From the NCBI GenBank assembly GCA_947178105.1, contig CAMWXD010000028.1, positions 1 through 50,960 of the forward strand: a DNA stretch of 50,960 bases, in the 5' to 3' direction. Positions within the stretch are counted from its first letter, which is position 1; each line of letters opens with the position of its first letter. The position numbers and the translations under genes are program-made. The notes under the pieces are model-generated. The model had not been told where the DNA came from and made no database searches. It saw only the letters and a list, made by a program, of their open reading frames with translations. This DNA is from an uncultured Eubacterium sp. (GTDB lineage: Bacteria; Bacillota; Clostridia; Lachnospirales; Lachnospiraceae). Positions 26,265 through 35,060 of the stretch are shown piece by piece.

Positions 26265-27017
26265 TCACAATGAAAAGAAAAACTCCTCATTCTCTTTCGT
26301 TATCGTCACGATCCTGCTCAAAAAATAGTCGTTGTCCGTACGTTTTTTATATGTTTCGATCAGCGAATAATCCTGCCACATATGCATCGGGAATACATGG
26401 CCTGCATCGATATGCTGCATAAAATACCCGATGCCTTTAAACGCATCCTTCTCCTGGCGCGGGTCTAACGGTACAAACGCCAGGTCAAAATGCTCTCCCT
26501 CGATTTTACGCATCTCCCGCTTAAAGCCGCGCTCCATACGCCCGTTAATCAGGTCTCCGACGCCTTCCCAATACCACCAGTGCAAGTCCCCGGCATGGTA
26601 AATATGCCTGCCCTCCGCCTGTACGCAAAATGCCACGCCAGCGTCGGTAGACATAAGCGTACGTACTATGACTTCCCCGATCTCATACGTCTTTTCCGGC
26701 GCCGTATACGTGATTTTTTCCGTAATGTCCGCAGGATAGCCATGCTTTGCCAGAAAATTCCGGCTCATCTTACAATCCTTGGAAAAGACAAAACGTACCT
26801 TCGGATACTGTTCTGCGAGCTTTAAGTTATCCATATCAAAATGATCCTGGTGCTTATGGCTTGCAAATACATAAAAATCCTTCTGCGTGCTTAACTGCGG
26901 GATCGTCCCGGTAAAATGAAGCCCCTTCAACCGGTCTCCGGCAAAATAATCAAACAGCAGGATGGTATGCTCTAATTCTACCAAAAAACTGCTATGATGT
27001 AAAAAAGTCACTTTCAT
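26265..27017 (-). CDS. Metallo-beta-lactamase-fold hydrolase (UlaG-like)
   Basis: A 250-residue cytosolic hydrolase. HKHQDHFD (54-61) is the HxHxDH metal motif; later HAGD and a final HMWQDYSLIETYKK complete the site. It resembles UlaG-type lactonases and other small MBL-fold proteins; the substrate is unknown. The start at 27017 (MKVTFLHHSSFLVE) is the only one giving a normal N-terminus; the upstream reading crosses the promoter at 27102-27129. Confidence 0.82.
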   Translation of the reverse strand: MKVTFLHHSSFLVELEHTILLFDYFAGDRLKGLHFTGTIPQLSTQKDFYVFASHKHQDHFDMDNLKLAEQYPKVRFVFSKDCKMSRNFLAKHGYPADITEKITYTAPEKTYEIGEVIVRTLMSTDAGVAFCVQAEGRHIYHAGDLHWWYWEGVGDLINGRMERGFKREMRKIEGEHFDLAFVPLDPRQEKDAFKGIGYFMQHIDAGHVFPMHMWQDYSLIETYKKRTDNDYFLSRIVTITKENEEFFFSL

Positions 27018-27101
27018 TTCGATCTGTCCTCTGCTTCCCATCTTAATAAGATCCTGGTTGCAGTACCGCAAAGCAGTCGCACATGCAGCACTGCAAGGAT
27101 T

Positions 27102-27129
27102 ATTATAGCAGATCCGCCAGAAAATGCAA
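27102..27129 (-). promoter_or_regulatory. Promoter of the metallo-hydrolase gene
   Basis: TTGCAT (27124-27129), 16-bp spacer, TATAAT (27102-27107) on the minus strand. Confidence 0.7.
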
Positions 27130-27228
27130 TGCCAATGCCCAAACCCCAAGATCCTGTCCGTCAATTGAAAGTTTGCTTCGCAAAATCGCCCCTCATTTCT
27201 GAATCATGTTCTTGCCGTTTCGCCTTGC

Positions 27229-27783
27229 TTAAACCGGCACAAGCATTTCCCGAATCGTTTTGACATAATACTCTGCTGTCTGTTCTTCAAACGGGATCAC
27301 ACGCGACCACATCCGAAGCCCCTGGTAATAATACAAGATGCACTCCGCCGCCTGCCCTGGGTCCTGCTGCTTAAATTCCCCTGTCTCGATGCCGTATTCG
27401 ATCAGGCTGATCCAGCGTTGTTTCGCATTCTCATTGATCCTTTGAAACAGCTCCTCATTTCCAAGGCTGGCATATTCATAGATCGCAAGGCTGAGTGAAA
27501 GCTCTTTTTCCAGTATTTCTTTTCGGATCTCACCGAGCATATCTTCCAGGATCACACAAGCGCCCTCCCGCCTGTCCATCCTGCTGCCAATTTCATATTC
27601 CTGTGACAAAATCGCAGAAAAAATCTCCCCTGTCCCTTTATAATACCGGTATAAGCCGCCCCTGCTCAGCCCTGTTTTTTCACAGATATCCGTCATGGTC
27701 ACCGCCTGGAAGCCTTTCCTTGCAAACAGCTTCCAGGCTTCCTGCAATATCCGCTCCTTTGTCTGTTCGGATTTCATCCCCAT
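27229..27783 (-). CDS. TetR-family repressor
   Basis: A 184-residue regulator. The N-terminal HTH (TKERILQEAWKLFARKGFQAVTMTDICEKTGLSRGGLYRYY) is typical; the rest is a ligand-binding helical domain ending in REMLVPV. It starts one base after the acetyltransferase stop, with GAGGAGG twelve bases upstream. Two palindromes over the operon promoter (28326-28364) look like its operators, so autorepression is likely. The partner acetyltransferase may act on the inducer or on a related compound, which is inference. Confidence 0.9.
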   Translation of the reverse strand: MGMKSEQTKERILQEAWKLFARKGFQAVTMTDICEKTGLSRGGLYRYYKGTGEIFSAILSQEYEIGSRMDRREGACVILEDMLGEIRKEILEKELSLSLAIYEYASLGNEELFQRINENAKQRWISLIEYGIETGEFKQQDPGQAAECILYYYQGLRMWSRVIPFEEQTAEYYVKTIREMLVPV

Positions 27784-27784
27784 A

Positions 27785-28306
27785 TTATTGCTGTGCCTCC
27801 TCGCGTAAAAGCGCATACATACAGTACGAACCGATTTTCCCGTTTTTATAAACGCTGTCCCGCATCGTCCCCTCACAGGTAAACCCTGCCTTTTCCAAAA
27901 CTCTCCTGGAACCTGCGTTGTGTGCAAACGGCTCCGCAAAAATGCGTGCAATATCCATTGTGCCAAATGCTTCCTCACAGATCATCCTCACTGCCTGCGT
28001 CATAATTCCCTGGCGCCAATAGCCCTCCGCCAGCCAGTAACCCAGCTCTGCTGACTTCTCATATACATCCGTACCCCTGCTGATACTGATGCTGCCTGCC
28101 ACTGTCCCGTCCACCTCGACCGCACGCAGAAGCTGCCCGTCTCCGGCATTAGCAATGCAGTCATTGATAAACCACTGCGCATCTTCCAGGGTATACGGAT
28201 GCGGAAATACATTGCGCAGATTTTCTGCAATATGCGGATTGTCCGCTGCCTGCGCGAGTGCTTTTGCATCCGCTTGTTTCCACTGCCTTAATAAAATTTG
28301 TCTCAT
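27785..28306 (-). CDS. GNAT acetyltransferase (RimJ/RimL type)
   Basis: A 173-residue N-acetyltransferase. It has the typical RimL order: ITL-like start, AELGYWLAEGYWRQGIMTQAVRMICEEAF (acetyl-CoA loop), IFAEPFAHNAGSRRVLEKAGF and YALLREE. The start is the ATG at 28306 with GGAGG eight bases upstream; a TTG five codons earlier lies within that ribosome binding site. It is the first gene of the tetR unit. Confidence 0.9.
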   Translation of the reverse strand: MRQILLRQWKQADAKALAQAADNPHIAENLRNVFPHPYTLEDAQWFINDCIANAGDGQLLRAVEVDGTVAGSISISRGTDVYEKSAELGYWLAEGYWRQGIMTQAVRMICEEAFGTMDIARIFAEPFAHNAGSRRVLEKAGFTCEGTMRDSVYKNGKIGSYCMYALLREEAQQ

Positions 28307-28325
28307 ATGCTTCTCCTCCAAAAAA

Positions 28326-28373
28326 CGACACTGTTGTCTTTTTTATAATACGACACTCATGTCGCTTTGTCAA
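28326..28373 (-). promoter_or_regulatory. Consensus promoter with two TetR-type operators
   Basis: TTGACA (28368-28373), 17-bp spacer, TATTAT (28345-28350) on the minus strand. A palindrome CGACA-CTCA-TGTCG (28351-28364) fills the spacer. A second, GACA-CTGT-TGTC within 28326-28339, sits at the expected transcription start. They share GACAC and TGTC arms. Binding would block RNA polymerase. Confidence 0.8.
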
Positions 28374-28380
28374 GCAAAAT

Positions 28381-28406
28381 AAAAAAGCGGTACTGCCCGC
28401 TTTTTT
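28381..28406 (-). terminator. spoIVA terminator (bidirectional form)
   Basis: AAAAAGCGG and CCGCTTTTT flank a short loop, with A and T runs on both sides, four bases after the spoIVA stop. Confidence 0.8.
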
Positions 28407-28409
28407 ACG

Positions 28410-29882
28410 TTAAATAATAATACAGACCATCCCTCCATTCGAATCATTCACAATCTTTTGCATCGTATCCTGCAACTTCATCTGGCTCTCATCATCCATC
28501 ATTGAAATCTTATGGCTGATGCCGTCCTCCATCAGTTCGCCGATCGTCTTGCCAAAGATGTTTGTATTCCAGACCCCTTCGGAGGAATTCTGCCCTTCCT
28601 TTATGTAATCCTTAAGCCCCTGCGCCTGCTCCTCGCTGCCGACAATCGGTGCAATCTCCGTCTCGATATTCGCGCGGATCATATGGATTGACGGCGACGA
28701 CGCCTTGATCTTGACTCCATACTGGCTGCCATGCTTGATGACCTCCGGCTCATCCAGCGCAATATCCGACAACTGCGGGGATACGACTCCATATCCTTTC
28801 ATCCGCACAGACTGCATTGCATCTGCGACTTTGTCATATTCCTGCTTTTTCGCCGCCATCTCGCGGATTAAGCGGATCAGCTCATACTCCCCGTGCACCT
28901 GCACGCCCGTCAGCTCTGAAATATTTTCATAATAGTACTTCTGCGCGACTTCCATACGGATCTCCGCAGTCCCGTCCGACAGGTTCATCATTTCCAGCTT
29001 GATCTTTTCCAGATATTCGCCGTCCGGCTGAAACTCATAATTTCTGACGTCCTTGACAAACGTGACCTCCTGCAGGATTTTTTTCGCATTTTCAATCACA
29101 TTCTTTTTTACCGGACGATCCTGTCCCAACAAGTCGACCCACTTCGGCAAATAAAAATTCATGCGCACAACCGGAAATTCGTATAAAATCTGCTCCAAAA
29201 TATGGTTCACATCTTCCTTGCGCAACTGCTCGCAGTTTACCGGAATGACGCTCACCCCATACTGCGCTTCCATCTGCTGCGCCGTCTGGCGTGCCTCGTC
29301 ACTGTATGGCTTTGCAGAGTTTAACAGCATAATATATGGCTTTCCGCTTTTCTTGAGCTCATTTACCGTCTCCTGCGTCGGCTTCTGATAATTGGCCGCA
29401 GGAATCTCTGTCACTGTCCCGTCCGTCGTTACGACAATCCCAATCGTCGCATGGTCTTTAATCACCTTACGCGTCCCTGTTTCTGCCGCCTGCGAAAACG
29501 GGATTTCCTGCTCCGACCACGGCGTTTTGACCATGCGCTCCACACCGTTTTCCAAATGCCCGCTGGCGCCCTCGACCATATAGCCGACACAGTCGATCAG
29601 GCGGATCTTTACCGATATATCCTCCGTCAGCTTGATCTGCGCCGCATCCTTTGGGATAAACTTCGGCTCCGTCGTCATAATCGTCTTGCCCTGCGCCGAC
29701 TGCGGCAGCTCATCCCTCGTCCTCGCCCGGACATTCTCATCCTCAATATTCGGAATGACCATCTGCTCCATAAAACGCTTAATAAACGTAGACTTCCCGG
29801 TACGCACCGCACCGACGACACCCAGGTAGATCTCTCCGTTTGTCCTTGCCTGGATATCTTTATATAAATTGTACTGCTCCAT
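28410..29882 (-). CDS. spoIVA: Stage IV sporulation protein A, spore coat morphogenetic ATPase
   Basis: A 490-residue protein that polymerises on the forespore surface to anchor the coat. GAVRTGKST (24-32) is the Walker A, and the protein ends in the characteristic C-terminal NSNGGMVCIII. Full length. I start at the ATG at 29882. The upstream sequence is a 9-bp direct repeat (ACAGGGAGG twice), so there are two ribosome binding sites: the distal one has nine-base spacing, and the proximal one touches the ATG. A TTG at 29903 is also in frame. Its presence shows the organism can form spores. Confidence 0.96.
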   Translation of the reverse strand: MEQYNLYKDIQARTNGEIYLGVVGAVRTGKSTFIKRFMEQMVIPNIEDENVRARTRDELPQSAQGKTIMTTEPKFIPKDAAQIKLTEDISVKIRLIDCVGYMVEGASGHLENGVERMVKTPWSEQEIPFSQAAETGTRKVIKDHATIGIVVTTDGTVTEIPAANYQKPTQETVNELKKSGKPYIMLLNSAKPYSDEARQTAQQMEAQYGVSVIPVNCEQLRKEDVNHILEQILYEFPVVRMNFYLPKWVDLLGQDRPVKKNVIENAKKILQEVTFVKDVRNYEFQPDGEYLEKIKLEMMNLSDGTAEIRMEVAQKYYYENISELTGVQVHGEYELIRLIREMAAKKQEYDKVADAMQSVRMKGYGVVSPQLSDIALDEPEVIKHGSQYGVKIKASSPSIHMIRANIETEIAPIVGSEEQAQGLKDYIKEGQNSSEGVWNTNIFGKTIGELMEDGISHKISMMDDESQMKLQDTMQKIVNDSNGGMVCIII

Positions 29883-29913
29883 CCTCCCTGTCCTCCCTGT
29901 CAAAATGTACTTT

Positions 29914-30066
29914 CTATACTTTATGACGCTGGACGGGAACTATGCCTTTTTTTTGCAATAAATAGATACGCATATTCGCAGGATCACGCAAAAAAAGCGG
30001 CAAACTGTTATGCGCTTTATCCTGAACCGAGCCATTTTCATATCTGTAAATCGTCTTATCCTCCAT
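29914..30066 (-). CDS. Small conserved-looking protein, unrecognised
   Basis: A 50-residue reading frame starting MEDKTIYRYENGSVQDK and ending PVQRHKV, charged, without membrane segment or Cys motif. RBS AAGAGG lies before the ATG. It lies between pgeF and spoIVA in the same orientation, with gaps of about 30 bases to each. Codon composition and spacing look genuine, but I know no family for it. Confidence 0.6.
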   Translation of the reverse strand: MEDKTIYRYENGSVQDKAHNSLPLFLRDPANMRIYLLQKKGIVPVQRHKV

Positions 30067-30100
30067 AATGACACCTCTTCGCCTCTTCGAAGAATCACAC

Positions 30101-30967
30101 CTATGCACGAATCTTAATAAACGCCCCAAAATTCCCCCGTTTCCCATGGCTTGCACGGTGGGAAAACAACAGCTTCGGGTTGCAGCACGTACAGATATTT
30201 GTCACCGCAAGATGTTCCCTGCGTATGCCTGCTTCCAGCAGCACAAGCTCGTTCGCCTTCCAAAGGCTTAACTGGTATTTGCCCGCGCCTTTCGGTTCGC
30301 ACAGCTTTGATCCCGCCTGCGGAAACTGTTCTAAAAACTGCCCTGCCACATCCTCGCTGACCTCATAGCAGGACTGGCAGATCGACGGCCCGACTGCACA
30401 GTACATCTCCCCTGGCACGCTGCCATAAGCCTCCTGCATCGCCCGGACTGTCTCGCGCCCCATACGCGCCACAGTCCCCCGCCATCCCGAATGGCTGACG
30501 CCGACCGCACGGTGCACCGGGTCTGCAAAAAATAACGGCACACAGTCTGCAAAAAACGCAGACAGCACCACCCCAGGCTCATTGGTAATCAGCCCGTCAA
30601 TCTCCTGATAATCTCTGTCCCTCAAAATCCCTTTCCCGCAGTCTGCGCGCGTCACAGCCCTGACGTTTACGGTATGCGTCTGGTCGGTCAATACAAAATC
30701 CTCTACCCCTGCATGAAGAGAAATTGCCGTACGATGAAAATTTTCATCTACGGCAGCTTTGTCATCCCCTCTTGTATAGCTTAAGTTTAATTCCGAAAAT
30801 ATTCCCTTGCTGGCGCCGCCTGCGCGGGTTGTAACCCCATGCTCCATCCAGTCAAGCTGGGCAAAGAGCCTGAACTTTAACAGCGGTATGCCGCCGTCTG
30901 CACTGTGGTTTTCCAATTCAAACACTTTACGGGAATCTCCCGCCTTGAAATCCTGTAGCCTCATCAT
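30101..30967 (-). CDS. pgeF: Laccase-domain protein (peptidoglycan editing factor)
   Basis: A 288-residue YfiH/YlmD-type protein with copper/zinc-site motifs: the HTVNV region, FADCVPLFF, VSHSGWRGT, and CTCCNPKLLFSHRASHGKRGNFGAFI at the end. The family acts as a purine nucleoside phosphorylase-like or peptidoglycan-editing enzyme. The start at 30967 has GAGG eight bases upstream; an adjacent ATG at 30964 is equally possible. It follows yraN. Confidence 0.9.
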   Translation of the reverse strand: MMRLQDFKAGDSRKVFELENHSADGGIPLLKFRLFAQLDWMEHGVTTRAGGASKGIFSELNLSYTRGDDKAAVDENFHRTAISLHAGVEDFVLTDQTHTVNVRAVTRADCGKGILRDRDYQEIDGLITNEPGVVLSAFFADCVPLFFADPVHRAVGVSHSGWRGTVARMGRETVRAMQEAYGSVPGEMYCAVGPSICQSCYEVSEDVAGQFLEQFPQAGSKLCEPKGAGKYQLSLWKANELVLLEAGIRREHLAVTNICTCCNPKLLFSHRASHGKRGNFGAFIKIRA

Positions 30968-31039
30968 CCGCTTATCCTCATTTTTTATTTGCAACAACTG
31001 CAATTTTGCCAAAAAAATCCCAAACATCTCCCCGCACTG

Positions 31040-31396
31040 CTACCGCACATAATCAAACGCATTCTGAATCAGCTTCCACTCCCCGGCAAGACATGCTGCC
31101 ACATCAAAGCGGCATGGCTGCTGCGGCGGAATGCGGCGCGTCATGCAGTAATAAGAAGCAGTCCGGCAGATCTTTTTCTGTTTTCTGCTGTCTACCGCCT
31201 CCTGCGGCTCTCCCATTTGTATGCCTGAACGATATTTTACTTCAATAAAGACAAGATAGCTGCCGTCTTTTGCGATCAAGTCAATCTCTCCCGTCCGGCA
31301 GCGGAAATTCTTTTCCAGTATCCGGTAGCCAAGCCCTTCCAGGTACTGCGCCGCCTTTTTCTCATACTCTGCGCCTATGGCACGGCGTTCCTTCAT
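31040..31396 (-). CDS. yraN: YraN family (UPF0102) nuclease-like protein
   Basis: 118 residues with the family core GAEYEKKAAQYLEGLGYRILEKNFR, GEIDLIAKDGSYLVFIEVKYR and a short C-terminal DV motif. The E-I-D-L-I and F-I-E-V-K elements match PD-(D/E)XK-like nucleases. It overlaps the FlhB-like gene by four bases (ATGA). Place next to rnhB and rbgA is conserved in Firmicutes. The exact role is unknown. Confidence 0.93.
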   Translation of the reverse strand: MKERRAIGAEYEKKAAQYLEGLGYRILEKNFRCRTGEIDLIAKDGSYLVFIEVKYRSGIQMGEPQEAVDSRKQKKICRTASYYCMTRRIPPQQPCRFDVAACLAGEWKLIQNAFDYVR

Positions 31397-31692
31397 TTTT
31401 TATAATCTCCCAGTTTTTTTCGTATTTTGTCCATATCATTGACAAATACAAGGATCTCCGCTACAACCTGATACAGCTCCGGCGGGATCATGTCGCCGAT
31501 CTCCAGCCGCGAAAGCGTATCCGCCAGCTTATCATCCTGATAAGTCGGGACATCCGCTTCCTTTGCGGCATCGATGATCTTTTCCGCCAAAGCCCCCTTT
31601 CCAGTCGCAAGGATTTTCGGCGCCTGTTCTCCAGGCTCATAAGCAAGCGCTATCGCAGTTTTTGGTTTTTCTCTTTTTTCCTGTCCTGACAC
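31393..31692 (-). CDS. FlhB C-terminal-domain-like protein
   Basis: 99 residues related to the cytosolic FlhB/EscU domain alone: AIALAYEPGEQAPKILATGKGALAEKII and GDMIPPELYQVVAEILVFV. The autocleavage NPTH of true FlhB is absent and no membrane part exists. The start is GTG at 31692 with AAGGA upstream. It overlaps yraN and follows the FliK-like gene by 35 bases. In FlhB-FliK biology the two partners control hook length, so their adjacency is notable. Confidence 0.85.
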   Translation of the reverse strand: MSGQEKREKPKTAIALAYEPGEQAPKILATGKGALAEKIIDAAKEADVPTYQDDKLADTLSRLEIGDMIPPELYQVVAEILVFVNDMDKIRKKLGDYKK

Positions 31693-31727
31693 TGCCGTGT
31701 TTCCTTTCTGTCATTTTTACTTAGAAC

Positions 31728-33545
31728 CTATGCCCGCATATCAAACGAATACCGATGCACCATCCCTCTGGACGCTGCCTTTGCAGGCTGGCTCTTTTGC
31801 AGGAAATCTTCGACAAAATCCACCTTTTCTTCCCGGTTTTCAATCGTCACCGTACAGTGATAGCCGAGCTTTTCCAAGCGCTCTTGCAGCTTTGGCAAAT
31901 GCTGTTCGAGCAAATCATAGGCAGCATCGTCCGACAAATAAAACTTCGTACTGACATTGTTTTCCAGCATTTTAATCGATACGTCCGTCGTGCCCAGGTT
32001 TTCCAGCTCCAAATGCAGAAACGCCGACAGCTCCCCTTCTTTTTTGCCGAGGTTTCGTTTATTCGTATAGACATACAGGTCGCTGTGCGCATTCTGGTTC
32101 GCCATTTTCAGCGGGATCTGCACATACGTATATGCCTGGTTGATCTGGTGCATAAACTCCAGGTTGTCACGCACCTGGGCGGCTGACTGGGAAAGCTGGC
32201 TCGTATTCATACCAGTATGCCTTGCAAGCTGTTCGATCTGTCCCATCTGGCGGTTCAGGCGCTGGTAGAGCTCCTCGACCTTATGCTCCGTCTTAAGCTC
32301 CTGCGGGCGCACCGTCCACTGCTCCTGCATCACATCCTTTAAAAGCGTATGGTATTCCTTCCCTGCGAACAGCCTGCCAAGCACCGCTTTGTCAAAAGCC
32401 TGCGGCTGCTGCTCCAACTGCTTTGCAACAACGTCCAGAAATTCCTTTGCTGTCAACTGTGCGTTTAATTTCATTTGTTCCGCCTTCGGAAACGCTTCTT
32501 TCAACTGTGCTTCCAACTGGGCAAGCTGGTGTTTGTTTAACAGCTCCCCGATCGGACGCGGCGTTCCTGCATCTTCCCCTGCGGCTTTCTGCGCTGCTAT
32601 ATCCTCCTGCCGGCTGCCTGCCGCCTGCTGGGCTGCCTGCTCTGGGGCCGCCTGCCCTGGCTGGGCTGCTGCCTGCGCATCCGACTGGGCTGCCTGGGCA
32701 TTTTCCGCCGCGCCTGACGTATTTCCAACTTCGGCTGCTGCCTGCATGTCCGGCTGCTGTCCTATGCCCTGCGCTTCCCCTGCCGCCTTGCCGTTTTGCA
32801 AAGCCTGCGCTTCGTCCAAAAACAGGGCCGTTCCCTCCGCCGCCGCGCCTGACGTATCGAGGATAGACAAAATCTGCTCGTTCAGCATCAAAAGCCCTTT
32901 TGCGCCGCCGGACGCTTTTGCATAGACCTCCGAAAGCCCTTCCATGACCTGGTTCATCTCCTGCAGCATCGAATGGCGGTCATTCTGATAGTTTTCAAAC
33001 TGCGCCGCCATCTGGTCACTGACCGGGATCCCAAGCTTTGTCATCATCACTGCCGTATCAAGCGATACACGCGGATTCTGCATCAGCGTATGGCGCATTG
33101 CTGCCAGGGACTGCTTATCGATCGGCATCCCTTCCTCCATCATACGGTTGACCATATCGATCGTATCCTTTGTCATTTCCATGCCAGCCGCATCCAGCGC
33201 CTTTTGAATCGTCGGATTAAACGCCTTGCCGCCCATAAACGGCTTAATCGCAATCGTCTGCCCATCGTTTGATTTGACCTGAAAAAATACAGACTGCCCC
33301 AGCATCAGGTCTACACTGCCTTCCAGCCTTGCTGCGATCGACTGCCCGTTTCCAAGCCCAAGCAGCACTCTGGAACCGTCAATCGAATTGACGCTTCCTT
33401 CAAATACTGCCCCTTCCTGCATCTGCGTCAGCTCCGATACAAGGCTCTGCACTGCCGGCGCACCTCCCGGCTTCGCCGACGGCGCCGCAAGCGGCGCATT
33501 TGCAAGCGTATTTGCATACTGTCCTAAAAAATCTGCAATCTGCAT
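31728..33545 (-). CDS. FliK-like hook-length control protein homologue
   Basis: A 605-residue protein. Beyond an N-terminal region with EGSVNSIDGSRVLLGLGNGQSIAARLEG, it has a very Ala/Gln-rich middle (about 250-335) of low complexity. The C-terminal domain contains VQIPLKMANQNAHSDLYVYTNKR, LSAFLHLELENLGTTDVSIK and LGYHCTVTIENR, typical of FliK_C-like proteins in Lachnospiraceae. The start at 33545 (MQIADFLGQY) is set by GGGAGG nine bases upstream. Whether it functions in flagellar assembly here is not shown. Confidence 0.78.
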   Translation of the reverse strand: MQIADFLGQYANTLANAPLAAPSAKPGGAPAVQSLVSELTQMQEGAVFEGSVNSIDGSRVLLGLGNGQSIAARLEGSVDLMLGQSVFFQVKSNDGQTIAIKPFMGGKAFNPTIQKALDAAGMEMTKDTIDMVNRMMEEGMPIDKQSLAAMRHTLMQNPRVSLDTAVMMTKLGIPVSDQMAAQFENYQNDRHSMLQEMNQVMEGLSEVYAKASGGAKGLLMLNEQILSILDTSGAAAEGTALFLDEAQALQNGKAAGEAQGIGQQPDMQAAAEVGNTSGAAENAQAAQSDAQAAAQPGQAAPEQAAQQAAGSRQEDIAAQKAAGEDAGTPRPIGELLNKHQLAQLEAQLKEAFPKAEQMKLNAQLTAKEFLDVVAKQLEQQPQAFDKAVLGRLFAGKEYHTLLKDVMQEQWTVRPQELKTEHKVEELYQRLNRQMGQIEQLARHTGMNTSQLSQSAAQVRDNLEFMHQINQAYTYVQIPLKMANQNAHSDLYVYTNKRNLGKKEGELSAFLHLELENLGTTDVSIKMLENNVSTKFYLSDDAAYDLLEQHLPKLQERLEKLGYHCTVTIENREEKVDFVEDFLQKSQPAKAASRGMVHRYSFDMRA

Positions 33546-33619
33546 AAAATCCTGCCTCCCGTCCTTTTTCTGCTTGCTGCACAAATTTCCTGTTCTCCGC
33601 TCAATCCGCCCGTTTTCCG

Positions 33620-34381
33620 TTATCCCGCCAAAAACTTGAGAAATGTCCGCCTGTGGATCTCGCAAGGCCCTTTTTGCTCCAGCGCCTGTATGTGCTCTTT
33701 TGTCCCATATCCTTTATGCGCGGCAAATCCGTACCCCGGATACATGCGGCCGTATTCCTCCATCATATGGTCTCTGGTTACCTTCGCTAATATGCTCGCC
33801 GCAGCGATGGAAATGCTTTTCGCATCGCCCTTGACAATCGGCACCTGCCTGATTGGCACGCCTGGAATCGTAACAGCGTCGTTTAACAATATATCGGGCA
33901 ATATCCCCAGATTATTTATAGCTTCCCGCATCGCCTCATAGGTTGCATTTAAAATATTCACCTCGTCAATCCGTTTTTCAGACACGATGCCGACCCCCGC
34001 CGCCACAGCCTGTTCCATAATCTCGTCAAACAACTGCTCCCGCATTGCCGCCGTCAGCTTTTTGGAGTCATTGATATACAAAATCTCACAATCCCTGGGC
34101 AAAACTACCGCCCCTGCCACTACGGGCCCGGCAAGCGGCCCCCTGCCTGCTTCGTCAATCCCGCAGACAGCCGTATATTGCGCATATTGGCGCTCATATT
34201 CTCCCATTTGATAGATGCGCGCCCGCTCTGCTTGTATTTTTTCGAGCTGCTTCCTCGCCTGTGCAACCAGGGCGCGCACCCCCGCCCTGCTGTCCGCTTC
34301 ATAAGCACAGACAAAAGCAGGCAGCGTCTGTAACTGAGCTGCCTTAAATTCCTCCCGGATCTGTGTAATTGTCTTTGCCAT
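33620..34381 (-). CDS. rnhB: Ribonuclease HII
   Basis: Removes RNA from RNA-DNA hybrids and single ribonucleotides. The 253 residues include an N-terminal extension of about 70 residues, then GIDEAGRGPLAGPV with catalytic Asp-Glu, INDSKKLTAAMRE, KGDAKSISIAAASILAKVTRD and the GYGTKEH motif. Normal for Firmicute RnhB. It is downstream of lepB with a 24-base gap. Confidence 0.97.
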   Translation of the reverse strand: MAKTITQIREEFKAAQLQTLPAFVCAYEADSRAGVRALVAQARKQLEKIQAERARIYQMGEYERQYAQYTAVCGIDEAGRGPLAGPVVAGAVVLPRDCEILYINDSKKLTAAMREQLFDEIMEQAVAAGVGIVSEKRIDEVNILNATYEAMREAINNLGILPDILLNDAVTIPGVPIRQVPIVKGDAKSISIAAASILAKVTRDHMMEEYGRMYPGYGFAAHKGYGTKEHIQALEQKGPCEIHRRTFLKFLAG

Positions 34382-34405
34382 ACTTCCTCCTGTACGTAAC
34401 TGCGG

Positions 34406-34939
34406 TTATTTTATACTTCCAATCGAACCAAACGGAAAAATCCTGAAAAACACCTTTCCGATAATCTCTGAACGCCTGACGTACCCTACCTCGGCAAACC
34501 GGCTGTCCACACTGTCATTGCGGTTGTCCCCCAGCACAAAATATTCATCCTCCGCCAGTATCTTCGGCGTCCATGCATACCCCGGCTGGGTAATTACTTC
34601 TGTCCCATAATGCTCCTCTAACGCTTCGTCATTAATGAAAATCGTCCCCTGCGCATCAATGCGTATTTTCTCTCCCGGCAGCCCGATTATCCGTTTCACA
34701 TAATACGTATCCTGCTCATAACGGTACGGAAACGCAATCACGTCGAAACGCTCCGGCTCCCGGAAACGATAAGTCAGCTTGTCTACAAGCACCTGGTCGC
34801 CGTCAAAAAGCGTCTCCTGCATAGAACTGCCCTCGATCTGCGTACGCTGCCCCGCATAATTGACAAGCAGGTACGTACAGCCTAAAATAACGGCAAGATA
34901 AAAACACAGGCTGGCGATTTCCTTCCATATAGCCTTCAT
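34406..34939 (-). CDS. lepB: Signal peptidase I, copy 1
   Basis: 177 residues, one N-terminal transmembrane helix (about 10-28), catalytic Ser39 in GSSMQ and Lys82 in YVKRIIGLPGE, and GDNRNDSVDSR. It cleaves secretory signal peptides outside the membrane. A second copy lies at 35926 with rbgA between them. Confidence 0.95.
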   Translation of the reverse strand: MKAIWKEIASLCFYLAVILGCTYLLVNYAGQRTQIEGSSMQETLFDGDQVLVDKLTYRFREPERFDVIAFPYRYEQDTYYVKRIIGLPGEKIRIDAQGTIFINDEALEEHYGTEVITQPGYAWTPKILAEDEYFVLGDNRNDSVDSRFAEVGYVRRSEIIGKVFFRIFPFGSIGSIK

Positions 34940-35060
34940 GTATGATCCACTCCATTACCCGTCATCTTCCATCCAACGCTTTTGTGTCTTTCCATCAGCC
35001 CGCATCCTGGTATCCTCTCCATTGTTTCTGCTTTTCCTATACGCCCGGCTGCCGTCCCGC

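Noticed and set aside
25876..26290. Minus-strand frames overlapping the FMN lipoprotein
   Set aside because: The plus-strand gene has a lipobox, FMN motif and RBS.
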